Assembly (NCBI RefSeq): GCF_030816965.1
Contig: NZ_JAUSYQ010000002.1
Span: 9,538,001-9,602,000 of the forward strand
DNA length: 64,000 bases
Source: Streptomyces canus
GTDB lineage: Bacteria > Actinomycetota > Actinomycetes > Streptomycetales > Streptomycetaceae
Reading direction: 5' to 3'
A model generated the notes under the pieces. The model was not told the DNA's origin and did no database searches. It worked only from the letters and a program-made list of their open reading frames with translations. The position numbers and the translations under genes are program-made. Below are positions 8,140 through 18,500 of the stretch, piece after piece (the stretch's first letter is position 1; each line of letters starts with the position of its first letter).

Positions 8140-8808
8140 TCAGGCCCCGGTACCGGGACTGAAGGGGATCAGCCGCACCGACGACTCGTTGCCGGACACC
8201 GGGACCTCCCCGGACGTCCACGCCACCTTCAGCGGGTCCTCCTCGTCCGGCGGGGTCACCACCAGGGCGGCAGGGGTGGCCGTTCCCGCCCCGCTGACCT
8301 CGGGGTTCGCGAAGGACAATCCGGCCCAGGCGCTCTGGCCCGGCGCCAGCTTCACGGTCTCGGGCTCGGCGGAGGAACGCTTCGGGTCCGGTCCCAGCTG
8401 CTTGCCCGACGCGTCGACGAAGGCGGTGCCCGGATAGCCGTACAGGGTGCAGGTGCGGCTCGACTCGTTCGTCAGGACGACCGGGAAGTTCTCCTGCCCG
8501 GCGCCCGGGTTGTTGCGGCCGACGGAGGCGCTCAGTTCGGAGGTGTGGCAGCGGGTTCCGCCGGCCGGGGACTGCGGTGCGGACGGGGTGAGGGAGTTGC
8601 TCACCGCGTCGGTCGGCACGCCGCTCGGCGCGCTGCTGGTGCCGTCGGACGGTGTCGTGGTGCCGGTCGCGGGCGCCGCCGTGCCGGACTCCGTGCGCGG
8701 GGCGCTCGCCGTGTCGTCGCCGCTGCCGCAGCCCGCCAGCAGACCGACCATCGCGACCGGACTCGCGAGCAGAGCCGCCCGCCGCCCACCCAGGAACCTG
8801 TTCGTCAT
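8140..8808 (-). CDS. DUF4232 domain lipoprotein
   Basis: A 222-residue secreted lipoprotein. The signal peptide ends in the lipobox LLAGC (Cys at about residue 27). A Ser/Thr/Pro/Ala-rich linker precedes a DUF4232 domain with its two conserved cysteines (CHTSEL and CTLYGYPG) and the block NESSRTCTLYGYPGTAFVD. It should be anchored to the outer face of the membrane. The biochemical role of DUF4232 is unknown. It is a single gene downstream of, and in the same direction as, the PP2C protein at 8903. Confidence 0.87.
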   Translation of the reverse strand: MTNRFLGGRRAALLASPVAMVGLLAGCGSGDDTASAPRTESGTAAPATGTTTPSDGTSSAPSGVPTDAVSNSLTPSAPQSPAGGTRCHTSELSASVGRNNPGAGQENFPVVLTNESSRTCTLYGYPGTAFVDASGKQLGPDPKRSSAEPETVKLAPGQSAWAGLSFANPEVSGAGTATPAALVVTPPDEEDPLKVAWTSGEVPVSGNESSVRLIPFSPGTGA

Positions 8809-8902
8809 GTCTCCACACTCCCGGAGATTTCACGCACGCGCGCGTACGGCGCCTTGTGCCCCCTCATGAAGGTCCGATGCGCAGCGACCCGGAAAAGTTC
8901 GC

Positions 8903-11296
8903 TCACTCCTCGCCGAGGAGACTGATCTCCGCCCAGATCGTCTTGCCCTCGGCCGTGTGGCGGCTGCCCCAGCGCTGGGTGAGCTGCGCGACCAGGAGCA
9001 GCCCCCGGCCGCCCTCGTCCCAGGTCTTGGCGCGCCGCAGGTGCGGGGCGGTGTGGTTGGTGTCGGAGACCTCGCAGATCAGCGTGGTCGCGTCATGGAT
9101 GAGCCGCAGCCGGATGGGACGGGCGCCGTACCGGATCGCGTTCGTCACCAGCTCGCTCACCACCAGCTCCGCCGTGAACGACGCCTCGCTCAGGTTCCAG
9201 CGATCCAGCTGCTGGACGACCTGCTTGCGGACGGGCGCCACCAGCGCCGGGTCGGCCGGGATGTCCCAGGTCGCCACCTGGGAGGCGGGCAGGCCCAGGG
9301 TGCGGGCCAGCAGCAGGGCCACGTCGTCCGAGGAGCCGCCGGGCGGGAGCAGCGCGCCCAGCAGCCGGTCGCAGGTCTCGTCCAGGGAGTCGGAGGGAAC
9401 GGCCAGGGCCTCGCACAGCAGGGCGTGACCGGCGTCCACGTCCCGCTCCCGGGACTCGATCAGGCCGTCCGTGAACAGGGAGAGCACGCTGCCCTCGGGC
9501 AGTGCCAGCTCGGCGGACTCGAACGGCAGCCCGCCCAGGCCCAGCGGCGGCCCCGCGGGCAGGTCCACCTCGCGTGCCGCCCCTCCCGGCGTCAGCATCA
9601 CGGGCGCCGGATGCCCGGCCCGGGCCAGCGTGCAGCGCCGCGACACCGGGTCGTAGACCGCGTAGAGACAGGTGGCCCCGACCTCGCCGGGGCTGCCCTC
9701 GTTGCCGGCCTCCGCGGACAGCCGTACGACGAGGTCGTCGAGGTGGGTGAGCAGTTCGTCCGGGGCCAGGTCGATGTCGGCGAGGGTGCGGACGGCGGTG
9801 CGCAGCCGGCCCATCGTCGCCGAGGCCTGGATGCCGTGCCCGACCACGTCCCCGACGACCATCGCGACCCGCATCCCCGACAGCGGGATCACGTCGAACC
9901 AGTCGCCGCCCACCCCGGCCCGCGCCGCCGGAAGATAACGCGACGCCGCCTCCACGGCGGCCGTGCGCGGCAGCGAGCGGGGCAGCAGACTGCGCTGCAG
10001 GGCGAGGGCGGTCTCACGCTCGCGGGAGAACCGACGGGCGTTGTCGATGCAGACCGCGGCCCGCGCGGTGATCTCCTCGGCCAGCAGCACGTCGTCCGGG
10101 GTGAAGGGGTCGGGCCGCCGGTAGCGAGTGAGGACCGCGACCCCGAGGGTGTGGCCGCGGGCCTGGATCGGTACGGACATCGTGGAGTGGACGCCGAACT
10201 CCTTGACCCGCTCGCCGCGGGTTCTGTTCCAGTTGAGCCACTGGTCCAGGCGCCCGGACGCCACCGTGGCGACGATGGTGCGGCCCGCCACCAGAGAGTC
10301 GGCCTGTGGCGAGGTGGCGGGATACACCTCGGTGTGCCCGGGCTTCACCACGGCCATCGGATTGCCGGGGTCCACGGAATGGTGGGCGGCGCGCCGCAGT
10401 TCGACCGGCGCCGCGAGCTCGGTCGGGGCCTCGCCGCTCTCCTGCCGGTCCAGCAGGTCGACGCTCACGAAGTCGGCGAGCGCCGGAATGCAGACGTCCG
10501 CCAGTTCCTGGGCCGTACGGGTGACGTCGAGGGTGGTGCCGATCTGCACGCTCGCCTCGTTGACCAGCCGGAGCCGCTCCCGGGCGAGGTGGTGCTCGGT
10601 GAAGTCGTGGCCGGTCAGACAGGCTCCCCGCACCCGTCCCGAGCCGTCGGTGAGCGGCGCGATCCGGGTCAGCGTCCCGGCCGCGCGGTGGAGGCCGCTG
10701 GGACGGACGTACCCCTCGATGTCGCGTGCCCGCCCGGTGGCGAGCACATCGGCGAGGAGTTCCTCGACCTCCGCGTTCTCCCGGCGGACGCCGATGTCCG
10801 TGATCCTCAGGCCCCTGACCTCGTGGTCGGGCAGGTCGATCAGCTCGGCCATCCGGTCGTTGATCCACCGCACGCGCAGCCGCTCGTCGCAGACCAGCAT
10901 GGGACAGGGAGACTGGTCCAGCGCGGCCGTGGTCACCACGTCGTCCGGCGGGTCGAGCTCCGCGTGGTCGGGCCGGACGACGACCCGCCAGTCGGCCCGG
11001 TCCCCTCGCTGCGGCCTGCGGAGGGCGAGCAGGTGGACGGAGACCGTGCGACCGTCCCGGTGCCGCAGAGCGAGATCGCCGCTCCAGCGCGGGCCGACGA
11101 GGGCGGCCAGGGCATCCGGCTCGGCCAGCAGGGCCGCGGCGGGGCGGCCCAGCACCTCGTGGGCCTCGTACCCCAGCAGCCGCCGGGCACCGACGCCCCA
11201 TCTGGCCACGGCGCCCCGGTCGTCGATGACGGCCCGTGCGGTCGAGGCATCGTCGAACGGATCCACCGGCCTCATCGTCGATCGTCGCCACTCCAT
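8903..11296 (-). CDS. PAS-PAS-GAF-SpoIIE phosphatase with C-terminal HATPase domain
   Basis: A 797-residue signalling protein. Two PAS-like modules (about 15-95 and 120-235), a GAF domain (about 255-410), a PP2C/SpoIIE catalytic domain (about 430-650, with GDWFDVIPL, VGDVVGHG and LFTDGLIE carrying the metal-binding Asp residues) and an RsbW-like GHKL ATPase (about 665-795, ELVVSELVTNAIRYGA and GRGLLLV). It probably dephosphorylates a STAS anti-anti-sigma factor and may also phosphorylate it or bind a sigma factor. The start is weakly supported: an internal ATG at 11275 is possible. A 22-bp inverted repeat lies just upstream. Confidence 0.92.
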   Translation of the reverse strand: MEWRRSTMRPVDPFDDASTARAVIDDRGAVARWGVGARRLLGYEAHEVLGRPAAALLAEPDALAALVGPRWSGDLALRHRDGRTVSVHLLALRRPQRGDRADWRVVVRPDHAELDPPDDVVTTAALDQSPCPMLVCDERLRVRWINDRMAELIDLPDHEVRGLRITDIGVRRENAEVEELLADVLATGRARDIEGYVRPSGLHRAAGTLTRIAPLTDGSGRVRGACLTGHDFTEHHLARERLRLVNEASVQIGTTLDVTRTAQELADVCIPALADFVSVDLLDRQESGEAPTELAAPVELRRAAHHSVDPGNPMAVVKPGHTEVYPATSPQADSLVAGRTIVATVASGRLDQWLNWNRTRGERVKEFGVHSTMSVPIQARGHTLGVAVLTRYRRPDPFTPDDVLLAEEITARAAVCIDNARRFSRERETALALQRSLLPRSLPRTAAVEAASRYLPAARAGVGGDWFDVIPLSGMRVAMVVGDVVGHGIQASATMGRLRTAVRTLADIDLAPDELLTHLDDLVVRLSAEAGNEGSPGEVGATCLYAVYDPVSRRCTLARAGHPAPVMLTPGGAAREVDLPAGPPLGLGGLPFESAELALPEGSVLSLFTDGLIESRERDVDAGHALLCEALAVPSDSLDETCDRLLGALLPPGGSSDDVALLLARTLGLPASQVATWDIPADPALVAPVRKQVVQQLDRWNLSEASFTAELVVSELVTNAIRYGARPIRLRLIHDATTLICEVSDTNHTAPHLRRAKTWDEGGRGLLLVAQLTQRWGSRHTAEGKTIWAEISLLGEE

Positions 11297-11302
11297 CGCG
11301 CC

Positions 11303-11324
11303 TACGCACAGTGAAAGGTGCGTA
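11303..11324. promoter_or_regulatory. Inverted repeat immediately upstream of the PP2C gene
   Basis: TACGCAC, eight bases, GTGCGTA: perfect 7-bp arms. The site occupies -7 to -28 relative to the ATG at 11296, where a repressor or autoregulator would control initiation. It lies in the 243-bp spacer between the PP2C gene and the divergent GH2 gene. It could also be a small mRNA hairpin. Confidence 0.5.
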
Positions 11325-11539
11325 AATCGAGTCCCAGCCTAGTGCGTCCCGCCCGCCGGTGAACGCCGATCCCACCTGTACGGGGCGGCGGCACGCGGAG
11401 GCGAATGGGCCGTGCGAGGGGACGGCCGGGGCAGAAGGCGCTTTCCGCACTCTTGACGGAGCTGAGTGGCACGTCGTCAGATTCTGTGTGTTCACGATCA
11501 GTTGTGAGTACTTCTGGGCCCTGATGAGGGAGAGCCGCC

Positions 11540-14500
11540 ATGACCGTCACTCGCAGATCGGTTCTGCTCGCTTCCACGGCCGCACCGGCCGCGGGAGTGC
11601 TTCTGGCCACGCCGGTGGCCCAGGCCGCCGAGTCCGCCGGGAGCGCGTCCGGCCGCCGTACCGTCGCGCTGCGCGACGGCTGGCGCTTCGCGCTCGTCAA
11701 CCCGGGCGGGATCACCGATCCGACGGGGGAGTACACGGACGCCGCGGCCCCTGGGTACGACGACTCGGGGTGGCGCGAGATCGCGGTGCCGCACGACTGG
11801 AGCATCGAGCTCGCCCCGACCACCGAGAACGGCACCACCAGCGGCACCGGCTTCTTCCCCGGCGGCCTGGGCTGGTACCGCCTCGCCTTCACCCTGCCGC
11901 CCGCCTTCGCCGGCCAGCGGATCTCGGTGGAGTTCGACGGTGTCTACATGGACTCGTACGTCTACTGCAACGGCACCGAGGCCGGCCGTCACCCCTACGG
12001 CTACACCGGCTTCGCCTTCGACCTCACCGACCTGCTCCACACCGACGGCACCACCGAGAACGTGATCGCGGTCAAGGTGCAGAACCGGCTCCCCAGCAGC
12101 CGCTGGTACTCGGGCAGCGGCATCTACCGCGAGGCGCGCCTGGTCGTCACCGATCCGGTGCACGTGGAGCGCTGGGGCACCCAGGTCACCACGCCGGAGA
12201 TCACCGCCGAGCGGGCCCGCGTCAGGGTGCGGACCTCGGTGGTCGACGAGTCCGGCACGGCGGGGCCGGTCGAGATCCGCTCGCGGATCAAGGACCCCCG
12301 GGGCCGGACCGTGGCCCGCACGGCCACCACGATCACGGTCGGGACGAGGGCGACGGAGACCCATGAACTCACCGTCCCCGAACCCCGGTTGTGGGACATC
12401 TCGGAGCCCCACCGCTACACCCTGGAGACCGAACTCCGCCGCGACGGCGAGCTGGTCGACACGTACCGCACCCCGTTCGGCCTGCGCACCTTCCGCTTCG
12501 ACCCGGACGAGGGTTTCCATCTCAACGGCACCCATCACAAGATCAAGGGCGTCGACCTCCATCACGACCTGGGTGCCCTCGGCGCGGCCGTCAGCATCGA
12601 CGCGATCCGCAGACAGATGACCATCATGAAGTCGATGGGCGTCAACGCCTTCCGCACCTCCCACAACCCGCCCTCCCCGGAGATGATCCAGGTCTGTGAG
12701 GAACTGGGCATCGTGATGCTGGTGGAGGCGTTCGACTGCTGGCGCACCGGCAAGACGCGCTACGACTACGGCCGGTTCTTCGACGAGTGGTGCGAGAGGG
12801 ACGCGACCGAGATGGTCCTCGCGGCCCGCAACTCGCCCGCGGTGCTGCTGTGGTCGATCGGCAACGAGATCCCCGACTCGACGTCCGGTGCCGGACTCGC
12901 CATGGCCGACCGGATCATCGCCGCGATCAAGGCCGTCGACGACACCCGCCCGCTGATCATCGGCTCCGACAAGTACCGGCGCCTGCCCGCCAAGGGCTCG
13001 GCGGCCGACCTGATGCTGGCCAAGCTGGACGGGCTCGGTCTCAACTACAACACGGCCAAGTCGGTGGACCAGCTGCACGCCGCCTACCCGCACCTCTTCC
13101 TCTTCGAGTCGGAGTCGTCCTCCGAGACCTCGACCCGCGGCACCTACCAGGAGCCCGAGCACCTCAACACCGGCGAGAACCACACGCCGGGCAGGAGGGA
13201 GACCTCGTCGTACGACAACAACCTCGCCTCCTGGACCATGAGCGGTGAGTACGGGCACAAGAAGGACCGGGACCGGAAGTGGTTCGCCGGGCAGTTCCTC
13301 TGGTCGGGCATCGACTACATCGGGGAGCCCACGCCGTACGACGTCTTCCCGGTGAAGGCGTCCTTCTTCGGCGCGGTCGACACCGCCGGCTTCCCCAAGG
13401 ACATGTACCACCTCTTCCGCAGCCAGTGGGTGGACGAACCGATGGTCCATCTCCTTCCGATGACCTGGAACCACGCGGAGGGCGACATGGTCGAGGTGTG
13501 GGCGTACGCCAACGTCTCCACCGTCGAGCTGTTCCTCAACGGCACGTCCCTCGGCACCCGGACCTTCGACACCAAGAAGACCACGGACGGCCGGGTGTAC
13601 CTGGAGACCACGGAAGCCACCGGCGACGACACGACCTTCACCGACGGCCCCTACCCCGGCAGCTACACCAGCCCGAACGGCAGCGCGGGCAAGCTCCATC
13701 TGACCTGGAAGGTGCCCTATGCGCCGGGCGAGTTGAAGGCCGTGGCCCGCAGGAACGGCAAGGTGGTCGCCACCGACGTGCTGCGCACGGCCGGCAAGCC
13801 CCATGCCGTACGCCTCACCGCCGACCGCACGTCGCTCGCCGCGGACGGCCGTTCGCTGGCCTTCGTCACGGCGGACGTCGTCGACTCCCGGGGTGTGGTG
13901 GTGCCCGACGCCGAGCACCTGATCTCCTTCGCGGTCACGGGCGGCTCCCTCGCCGGTCTCGACAACGGCCGCGAGGAGAGCGCCGAGCGCTACCAGGCCA
14001 CCACCCGGACCGCCTTTCACGGAAAGGCCCTCGCGATCGTGCGCTCCGGCACCGAGCCGGGGGTCCTGAAGGTCACGGCGAGCGCGCAGGGCCTTCGGGC
14101 GGGCAGCGCGAAGGTGCGTACCACCCCGTCCCGGTCGGTCGCCCGCACCGAGCCGGCCGCCTTCACCCCCGACCATCCGGCGCCCCCGAACTACCCGCAG
14201 GTGGACGCGAGTTACTCCGGACGCCCGGACACCCTCCCGGCCGCCATGCTCGACGGGGACCCGGCCACCGGTTGGTCCAACGCCTTCAGCAAGGCCGCCA
14301 CCGCCCTGCTGCCCGCCTTCAGCGGGGCGAGGGCAAAGGACTGGGTCTGCGTGGACTTCGGACGGACCAGGACCTTCGACCGGGCGGAGGTCTCCTTCAC
14401 GCTGAGCGCGACCCACAGCCTGCCTGCCGCCGTGCAGGCCGCGGTGTGGGACGGGAAGCGGTATGTGCCGGCCGAGGGCGTCTCGGTCGCCTGGGCCACC

Positions 14501-14635
14501 GCCTCCGACGAGCCCACGGTGGTCACCTTCGACGCCGCCCGCGGCTCCCGGCTCCGGCTCACGCTGACCAGCGCCTATCCGGGCGAGACCAGGGGAGCGG
14601 TACGCGTCAGCAAGCTGGAGGTGCCGGGGAGCTGA
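11540..14635 (+). CDS. Secreted glycoside hydrolase family 2 protein (beta-galactosidase-like)
   Basis: A 1031-residue exported enzyme. The N-terminal twin-arginine signal (TRRSVLLAS, cleavage near AQAAES) suggests Tat export. GH2 sugar-binding jelly roll (about 40-210), immunoglobulin-like domain (about 215-315) and TIM barrel (about 320-620) follow. The acid/base Glu is in SIGNEIPD; the nucleophile Glu is probably in LFLFESESSS. RTSHNPPSPEMIQ is the typical barrel block. The C-terminal part has DUF4982-like, invasin-like Ig and discoidin-like carbohydrate-binding modules (about 900-1030). GGGAGAGCCGCC precedes the ATG. Sugar specificity cannot be fixed by eye. A strong terminator follows. 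Confidence 0.9.
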   Translation: MTVTRRSVLLASTAAPAAGVLLATPVAQAAESAGSASGRRTVALRDGWRFALVNPGGITDPTGEYTDAAAPGYDDSGWREIAVPHDWSIELAPTTENGTTSGTGFFPGGLGWYRLAFTLPPAFAGQRISVEFDGVYMDSYVYCNGTEAGRHPYGYTGFAFDLTDLLHTDGTTENVIAVKVQNRLPSSRWYSGSGIYREARLVVTDPVHVERWGTQVTTPEITAERARVRVRTSVVDESGTAGPVEIRSRIKDPRGRTVARTATTITVGTRATETHELTVPEPRLWDISEPHRYTLETELRRDGELVDTYRTPFGLRTFRFDPDEGFHLNGTHHKIKGVDLHHDLGALGAAVSIDAIRRQMTIMKSMGVNAFRTSHNPPSPEMIQVCEELGIVMLVEAFDCWRTGKTRYDYGRFFDEWCERDATEMVLAARNSPAVLLWSIGNEIPDSTSGAGLAMADRIIAAIKAVDDTRPLIIGSDKYRRLPAKGSAADLMLAKLDGLGLNYNTAKSVDQLHAAYPHLFLFESESSSETSTRGTYQEPEHLNTGENHTPGRRETSSYDNNLASWTMSGEYGHKKDRDRKWFAGQFLWSGIDYIGEPTPYDVFPVKASFFGAVDTAGFPKDMYHLFRSQWVDEPMVHLLPMTWNHAEGDMVEVWAYANVSTVELFLNGTSLGTRTFDTKKTTDGRVYLETTEATGDDTTFTDGPYPGSYTSPNGSAGKLHLTWKVPYAPGELKAVARRNGKVVATDVLRTAGKPHAVRLTADRTSLAADGRSLAFVTADVVDSRGVVVPDAEHLISFAVTGGSLAGLDNGREESAERYQATTRTAFHGKALAIVRSGTEPGVLKVTASAQGLRAGSAKVRTTPSRSVARTEPAAFTPDHPAPPNYPQVDASYSGRPDTLPAAMLDGDPATGWSNAFSKAATALLPAFSGARAKDWVCVDFGRTRTFDRAEVSFTLSATHSLPAAVQAAVWDGKRYVPAEGVSVAWATASDEPTVVTFDAARGSRLRLTLTSAYPGETRGAVRVSKLEVPGS

Positions 14636-14648
14636 CCCCCACCGGCAG

Positions 14649-14682
14649 CGGTCCGGACGGGAAACCAGTCCCGTCCGGACCG
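14649..14682 (+). terminator. Terminator of the GH2 gene
   Basis: Perfect 14-bp stem (CGGTCCGGACGGGA with its complement TCCCGTCCGGACCG) and a six-base loop, starting 13 bp after the GH2 stop. It separates GH2 from the CebR-controlled GH9 unit. Confidence 0.85.
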
Positions 14683-14729
14683 TTGACTAGGTGTCATGGC
14701 TGCAACAAACATGGCCTGCGACCGTCAGT

Positions 14730-14743
14730 TGGGAGCGCTCCCA
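14730..14743. promoter_or_regulatory. CebR box (cello-oligosaccharide-responsive operator)
   Basis: A perfect 14-bp palindrome, TGGGAGCGCTCCCA, identical to the operator established for the LacI-family repressor CebR in Streptomyces. It lies 39 bp before the GTG of the GH9 gene, so this cellulase is expected to be induced by cellobiose or cellotriose. Confidence 0.9.
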
Positions 14744-14782
14744 TCGTGAGCGCCGCCCGTACCTCCCCCGAGGAGACCGGAC

Positions 14783-17026
14783 GTGAACAGACGCAAGACC
14801 GCCCTGTTGTCCCTGACCGCCCTGCTGGGAGCGGCACTTGTGGCCTCGCCCGGGTCCCCGGCCGCCGCCGACGAGGTCGAGCAGCTCAAGAACGGCACCT
14901 TCGACACCACCACCGCGCCCTGGTGGACGAGCAGCAACGTCACCGCGGGCCTGTCCGGCGGACAGCTGTGCGCGGACGTGCCGGGTGGCACCGCCAACCG
15001 CTGGGACGCCGCCGTCGGCCAGAACGACGTCTCCCTCGTGAAGGGGCAGTCGTACAAGTTCTCCTTCACCGCGAACGGTTCGCCCGAAGGGCACGTCCTG
15101 CGGGCGATCGTAGGACTGCAAGTGGCGCCCTACGACACCTACTTCGAGGTGAGCCCTCAGCTGAGCGTCTCCGGAAACTCCTACTCCTACACGTTCACCT
15201 CGCCCGTCGACACCGCCCAGGGCCAGGTCGGCTTCCAACTCGGCGGCAGCGCCGACCCGTTCCGCTTCTGCATGGACGATGTGTCCCTGCTGGGCGGGGT
15301 CCCGCCCGAGGTGTACGAGCCCGACACCGGACCGCGCGTGCGCGTGAACCAGGTCGCCTATCTGCCCGCCGGGCCGAAGAACGCCACCCTGGTCACCGAC
15401 GCCACGGCGAAGCTGCCCTGGCAGTTGAAGAGCGCCTCCGGCACTGTCGTCGCCCACGGCTGGACCGTGCCGCGCGGCACCGACGTCTCCTCCGGGCAGA
15501 ACGTCCACTCCATCGACTTCGGCGCCTACAAGAAGCGCGGCGCGGGTCTCACCCTGGTCGCGGACGGCGAGGCCAGCCGGCCCTTCGACATCGGCACGGG
15601 TGCCTACGAACAGCTCCGGCTCGACGCGGCGAAGTACTACTACACCCAGCGCAGCGGCATCGCGATCCGCGACGACCTGCGCCCGGGCTACGGACGCGCC
15701 GCCGGGCACGTGAACACGGCCCCCAACCAGGGCGACAAGGACGTGCCCTGCCAGCCGGGGGTGTGCGACTACACCCTCGACGTCACCGGCGGCTGGTACG
15801 ACGCCGGCGACCACGGCAAGTACGTGGTGAACGGCGGCATCTCCACCTGGGAGGTGCTGAGCACGTACGAGCGCGAGCTGCTGGCCCGCACCGGAGAGCC
15901 CGCGAAGCTCGGCGACGGCACCCTCGCCATCCCCGAGAGCGGCAACAAGGTGCCCGACATCCTCGACGAGGCCCGCTGGGAGCTGGACTTCCTGCTCAGG
16001 ATGCAGGTACCGGACGGGCAGCCGCTGGCCGGGATGGCCCACCACAAGGTCCACGACGAGCAGTGGACCGGCCTGCCGCTCATGCCGAGCGACGACCCGC
16101 AAAAGCGTGAACTGCACCCGGCGTCCACCGCCGCGACCCTGAACCTGGCCGCGACCGCCGCGCAGGCCGCCCGCCTGTACAAGCCGTACGACAAGGCGTT
16201 CGCGGCGAAGGCCCTGGCGGCCGCCCGCAAGGCCTGGACCGCGGCACTCGCCCACCCTGACCTGTACGCCTCGGAGAGCGACGGCACCGGAGGCGGCACC
16301 TACGCCGACAACAACGTCACCGACGAGTTCTACTGGGCCGCGGCCGAGCTGTATCTCACCACGGGGGAGAAGGCGTTCCAGGACCACGTGCTCGCCTCGC
16401 CGGTCCACACCGCCGACATCTTCACCCCCGTCGGCTACGACTGGGCGCGCACGGCCGCGGCGGCCCGCCTGGACCTGGCGACCGTGCCGAGCAGGCTGCC
16501 CGGCCGGGACACGGTGCGGCAGTCGGTCGTCAAGGGCGCCGACCGCTACCTGGCCACCCTGAAGGCCCACCCGTACGGCATGCCGTACGCCCCGGAAGGC
16601 AACCTCTACGACTGGGGCTCCAACCACCAGATCCTGCACAACGGGATCGTCATCGCCACCGCCTACGACATCACGGGCGCCACGAAGTACCGTGACGGCG
16701 CTCTCCAGGGCATCGACTACATCTTCGGGCGAAACGCGCTGAACATCTCCTACGTCACCGGCTACGGCGAGGTCAACTCCCACAACCAACACGCCCGTTG
16801 GTACGCCCACCAGCTCGACCCGAGCATGCCGAACCCGCCGAAGGGCACTCTCGCCGGCGGGCCGAACTCGGGCATCCAGGACCCCTACGCACAGAGCAAA
16901 CTCCAGGGTTGTGTCGGCCAGTTCTGCTATATCGACGACATCCAGTCCTGGTCGACCAACGAGCACACCATCAACTGGAACTCCGCTCTGACCCGGATGG
17001 CGTCCTTCGTGGCGGATCAAGGCTGA
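14783..17026 (+). CDS. Secreted family 9 endoglucanase with CBM4/9 and CelD-N Ig-like domain
   Basis: A 747-residue cellulase. Sec signal peptide (cleavage near SPAAADE), a carbohydrate-binding module of the 4/9 type (about 30-170, [16 protein letters not shown]), a cellulase N-terminal Ig-like domain (about 185-275, [18 protein letters not shown]) and the GH9 (alpha/alpha)6 barrel (about 280-745). Catalytic residues: the Asp pair in [17 protein letters not shown] and the general-acid Glu in [14 protein letters not shown]; the conserved His is in [24 protein letters not shown] precedes the GTG. It acts on beta-1,4-glucan outside the cell. Its 3' end overlaps the convergent cytochrome b gene by 56 bp. 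Confidence 0.95.
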   Translation: MNRRKTALLSLTALLGAALVASPGSPAAADEVEQLKNGTFDTTTAPWWTSSNVTAGLSGGQLCADVPGGTANRWDAAVGQNDVSLVKGQSYKFSFTANGSPEGHVLRAIVGLQVAPYDTYFEVSPQLSVSGNSYSYTFTSPVDTAQGQVGFQLGGSADPFRFCMDDVSLLGGVPPEVYEPDTGPRVRVNQVAYLPAGPKNATLVTDATAKLPWQLKSASGTVVAHGWTVPRGTDVSSGQNVHSIDFGAYKKRGAGLTLVADGEASRPFDIGTGAYEQLRLDAAKYYYTQRSGIAIRDDLRPGYGRAAGHVNTAPNQGDKDVPCQPGVCDYTLDVTGGWYDAGDHGKYVVNGGISTWEVLSTYERELLARTGEPAKLGDGTLAIPESGNKVPDILDEARWELDFLLRMQVPDGQPLAGMAHHKVHDEQWTGLPLMPSDDPQKRELHPASTAATLNLAATAAQAARLYKPYDKAFAAKALAAARKAWTAALAHPDLYASESDGTGGGTYADNNVTDEFYWAAAELYLTTGEKAFQDHVLASPVHTADIFTPVGYDWARTAAAARLDLATVPSRLPGRDTVRQSVVKGADRYLATLKAHPYGMPYAPEGNLYDWGSNHQILHNGIVIATAYDITGATKYRDGALQGIDYIFGRNALNISYVTGYGEVNSHNQHARWYAHQLDPSMPNPPKGTLAGGPNSGIQDPYAQSKLQGCVGQFCYIDDIQSWSTNEHTINWNSALTRMASFVADQG

Positions 17027-18500
17027 CGTTCGCGTGCTCCACCAGCTCACCGGGCCGCTCGTGCGCGGTGAGCGTGTGGAGCCGGGCCTGATCGAGCGGC
17101 TGGTGCACCTCGACGTACTCACCGTGCGGCAGCCGCTTGATCACACCGGTCTCCCGGCCGTGCAGCACCAGCTCCCGGTCCCGCAGCTGGAGACCCAGGC
17201 AGATCCGCCGGGTGGCGACGAAGACGAGCGCCGGGACCACGAGCACGCCGATCCGCACGGCCCACGTCACCGTGTTGATCGACAGATGGAGCCGGGTCGC
17301 CACGATGTCGTTGCCGCCGCCCGCCAGCAGGATCAGGTACAGGCTGATCCAGGACGCGCCGATCGCCGTACGGACCGGCCTGTTGCGCGGGCGGTCAAGG
17401 AGGTGGTGTTCCCGCGTGTCCTTGGTGAACCGGGCCTCCAGGAACGGGTAGACGCCGATGAAGACCAGCAGCAGCGGGAAGATCACGACCGGTATCAGGA
17501 CTCCGAGGATCAGCGTGTGGCCCCACAGGGTCACCTCCCACCCCGGCATCACCCGCACCAGCCCCTCCGCGAACCCCAGGTACCAGTCGGGCTGGGCGCC
17601 CGTGGAGACCTGGTCGGCGCGGTAAGGGCCGTACGACCAGACAGGGTTGATGGACGCCACGGCCGCGATCAGCGTGAGCGCCCCGAACACGAGGAAGAAG
17701 AACCCGCCCGCCTTCGCCAGGTACACCGGGAAGAACGGTGTCCCCACCACGTTGCGTTCGGTCTTTCCGGGGCCCGCGAACTGGGTGTGCTTGTGGTAGA
17801 CGACCAGGATCAGGTGGGCCACCACGAGCGCCGCCATGATGCCGGGGATCACCAGGATGTGCAGCGAGTAGAAGCGGGCCACGATGTCATGGCCCGGGAA
17901 CTCGCCGCCGAACAGGAACAGCGAGAGATACGTCCCGACGACCGGCACCGACAGGGTGGCGCCGTAGACGAACCTCATGCCCGTGCCCGACAGCAGGTCG
18001 TCCGGCAGCGAGTAGCCGAAGAGGCCCTCGAACAGGCCCAGGAACAGCAGTGCCCAGCCGAACAGCCAGTTGACCTCGCGCGGCTTGCGGAACGAGCCCG
18101 TGAAGAAGTGCCGCATCATGTGCGTGAGCATCGCGGCGACGAAGATCAGGGCCGACCAGTGGTGCAGCTGCCGGATCAGCAGCCCGCCGCGCACGTCGAA
18201 GCTGATGTCCAGCGTCGAGGCGTACGCCTCCGACATCCGCACGCCGTTCAGCGGCGTGTAACTGCCGTGGTACGTCACCTCGTTCATCGACGGATGGAAG
18301 AACAGGGTCAGCCACACCCCGGTCAGGATCAGCACGACGAAGCTGTACAGACAGATCTCGCCGAGCAGGAAGGACCAGTGGTCCGGGAAGACCTTGCGCA
18401 GGTACTTCGCGCCGAGCGTGCGGGTGCCGAGCCGTCCGTCGAGCCAGCCGGACAGCCGCTCGCCCTTCTCCGGCTCCGCCGGGCGTTCCACAGCAGTCAC
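16971..18500 (-). CDS. Orphan cytochrome b subunit (QcrB-like)
   Basis: A 509-residue polytopic protein with eight or more hydrophobic segments. Haem-ligand His pairs lie in [20 protein letters not shown] and [26 protein letters not shown] is the actinobacterial form of the quinol-site PEWY motif. The gene starts at GTG 18500, overlapping the TGA of the ECF sigma gene (GTGA), so translation is coupled. No qcrA Rieske or qcrC cytochrome c gene is nearby, unlike the main respiratory operon, so this is probably a second cytochrome b of special purpose. The last 56 bp run antisense to the GH9 gene. Confidence 0.9.
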   Translation of the reverse strand: MTAVERPAEPEKGERLSGWLDGRLGTRTLGAKYLRKVFPDHWSFLLGEICLYSFVVLILTGVWLTLFFHPSMNEVTYHGSYTPLNGVRMSEAYASTLDISFDVRGGLLIRQLHHWSALIFVAAMLTHMMRHFFTGSFRKPREVNWLFGWALLFLGLFEGLFGYSLPDDLLSGTGMRFVYGATLSVPVVGTYLSLFLFGGEFPGHDIVARFYSLHILVIPGIMAALVVAHLILVVYHKHTQFAGPGKTERNVVGTPFFPVYLAKAGGFFFLVFGALTLIAAVASINPVWSYGPYRADQVSTGAQPDWYLGFAEGLVRVMPGWEVTLWGHTLILGVLIPVVIFPLLLVFIGVYPFLEARFTKDTREHHLLDRPRNRPVRTAIGASWISLYLILLAGGGNDIVATRLHLSINTVTWAVRIGVLVVPALVFVATRRICLGLQLRDRELVLHGRETGVIKRLPHGEYVEVHQPLDQARLHTLTAHERPGELVEHANVSLDPPRRTPSGSERSSS

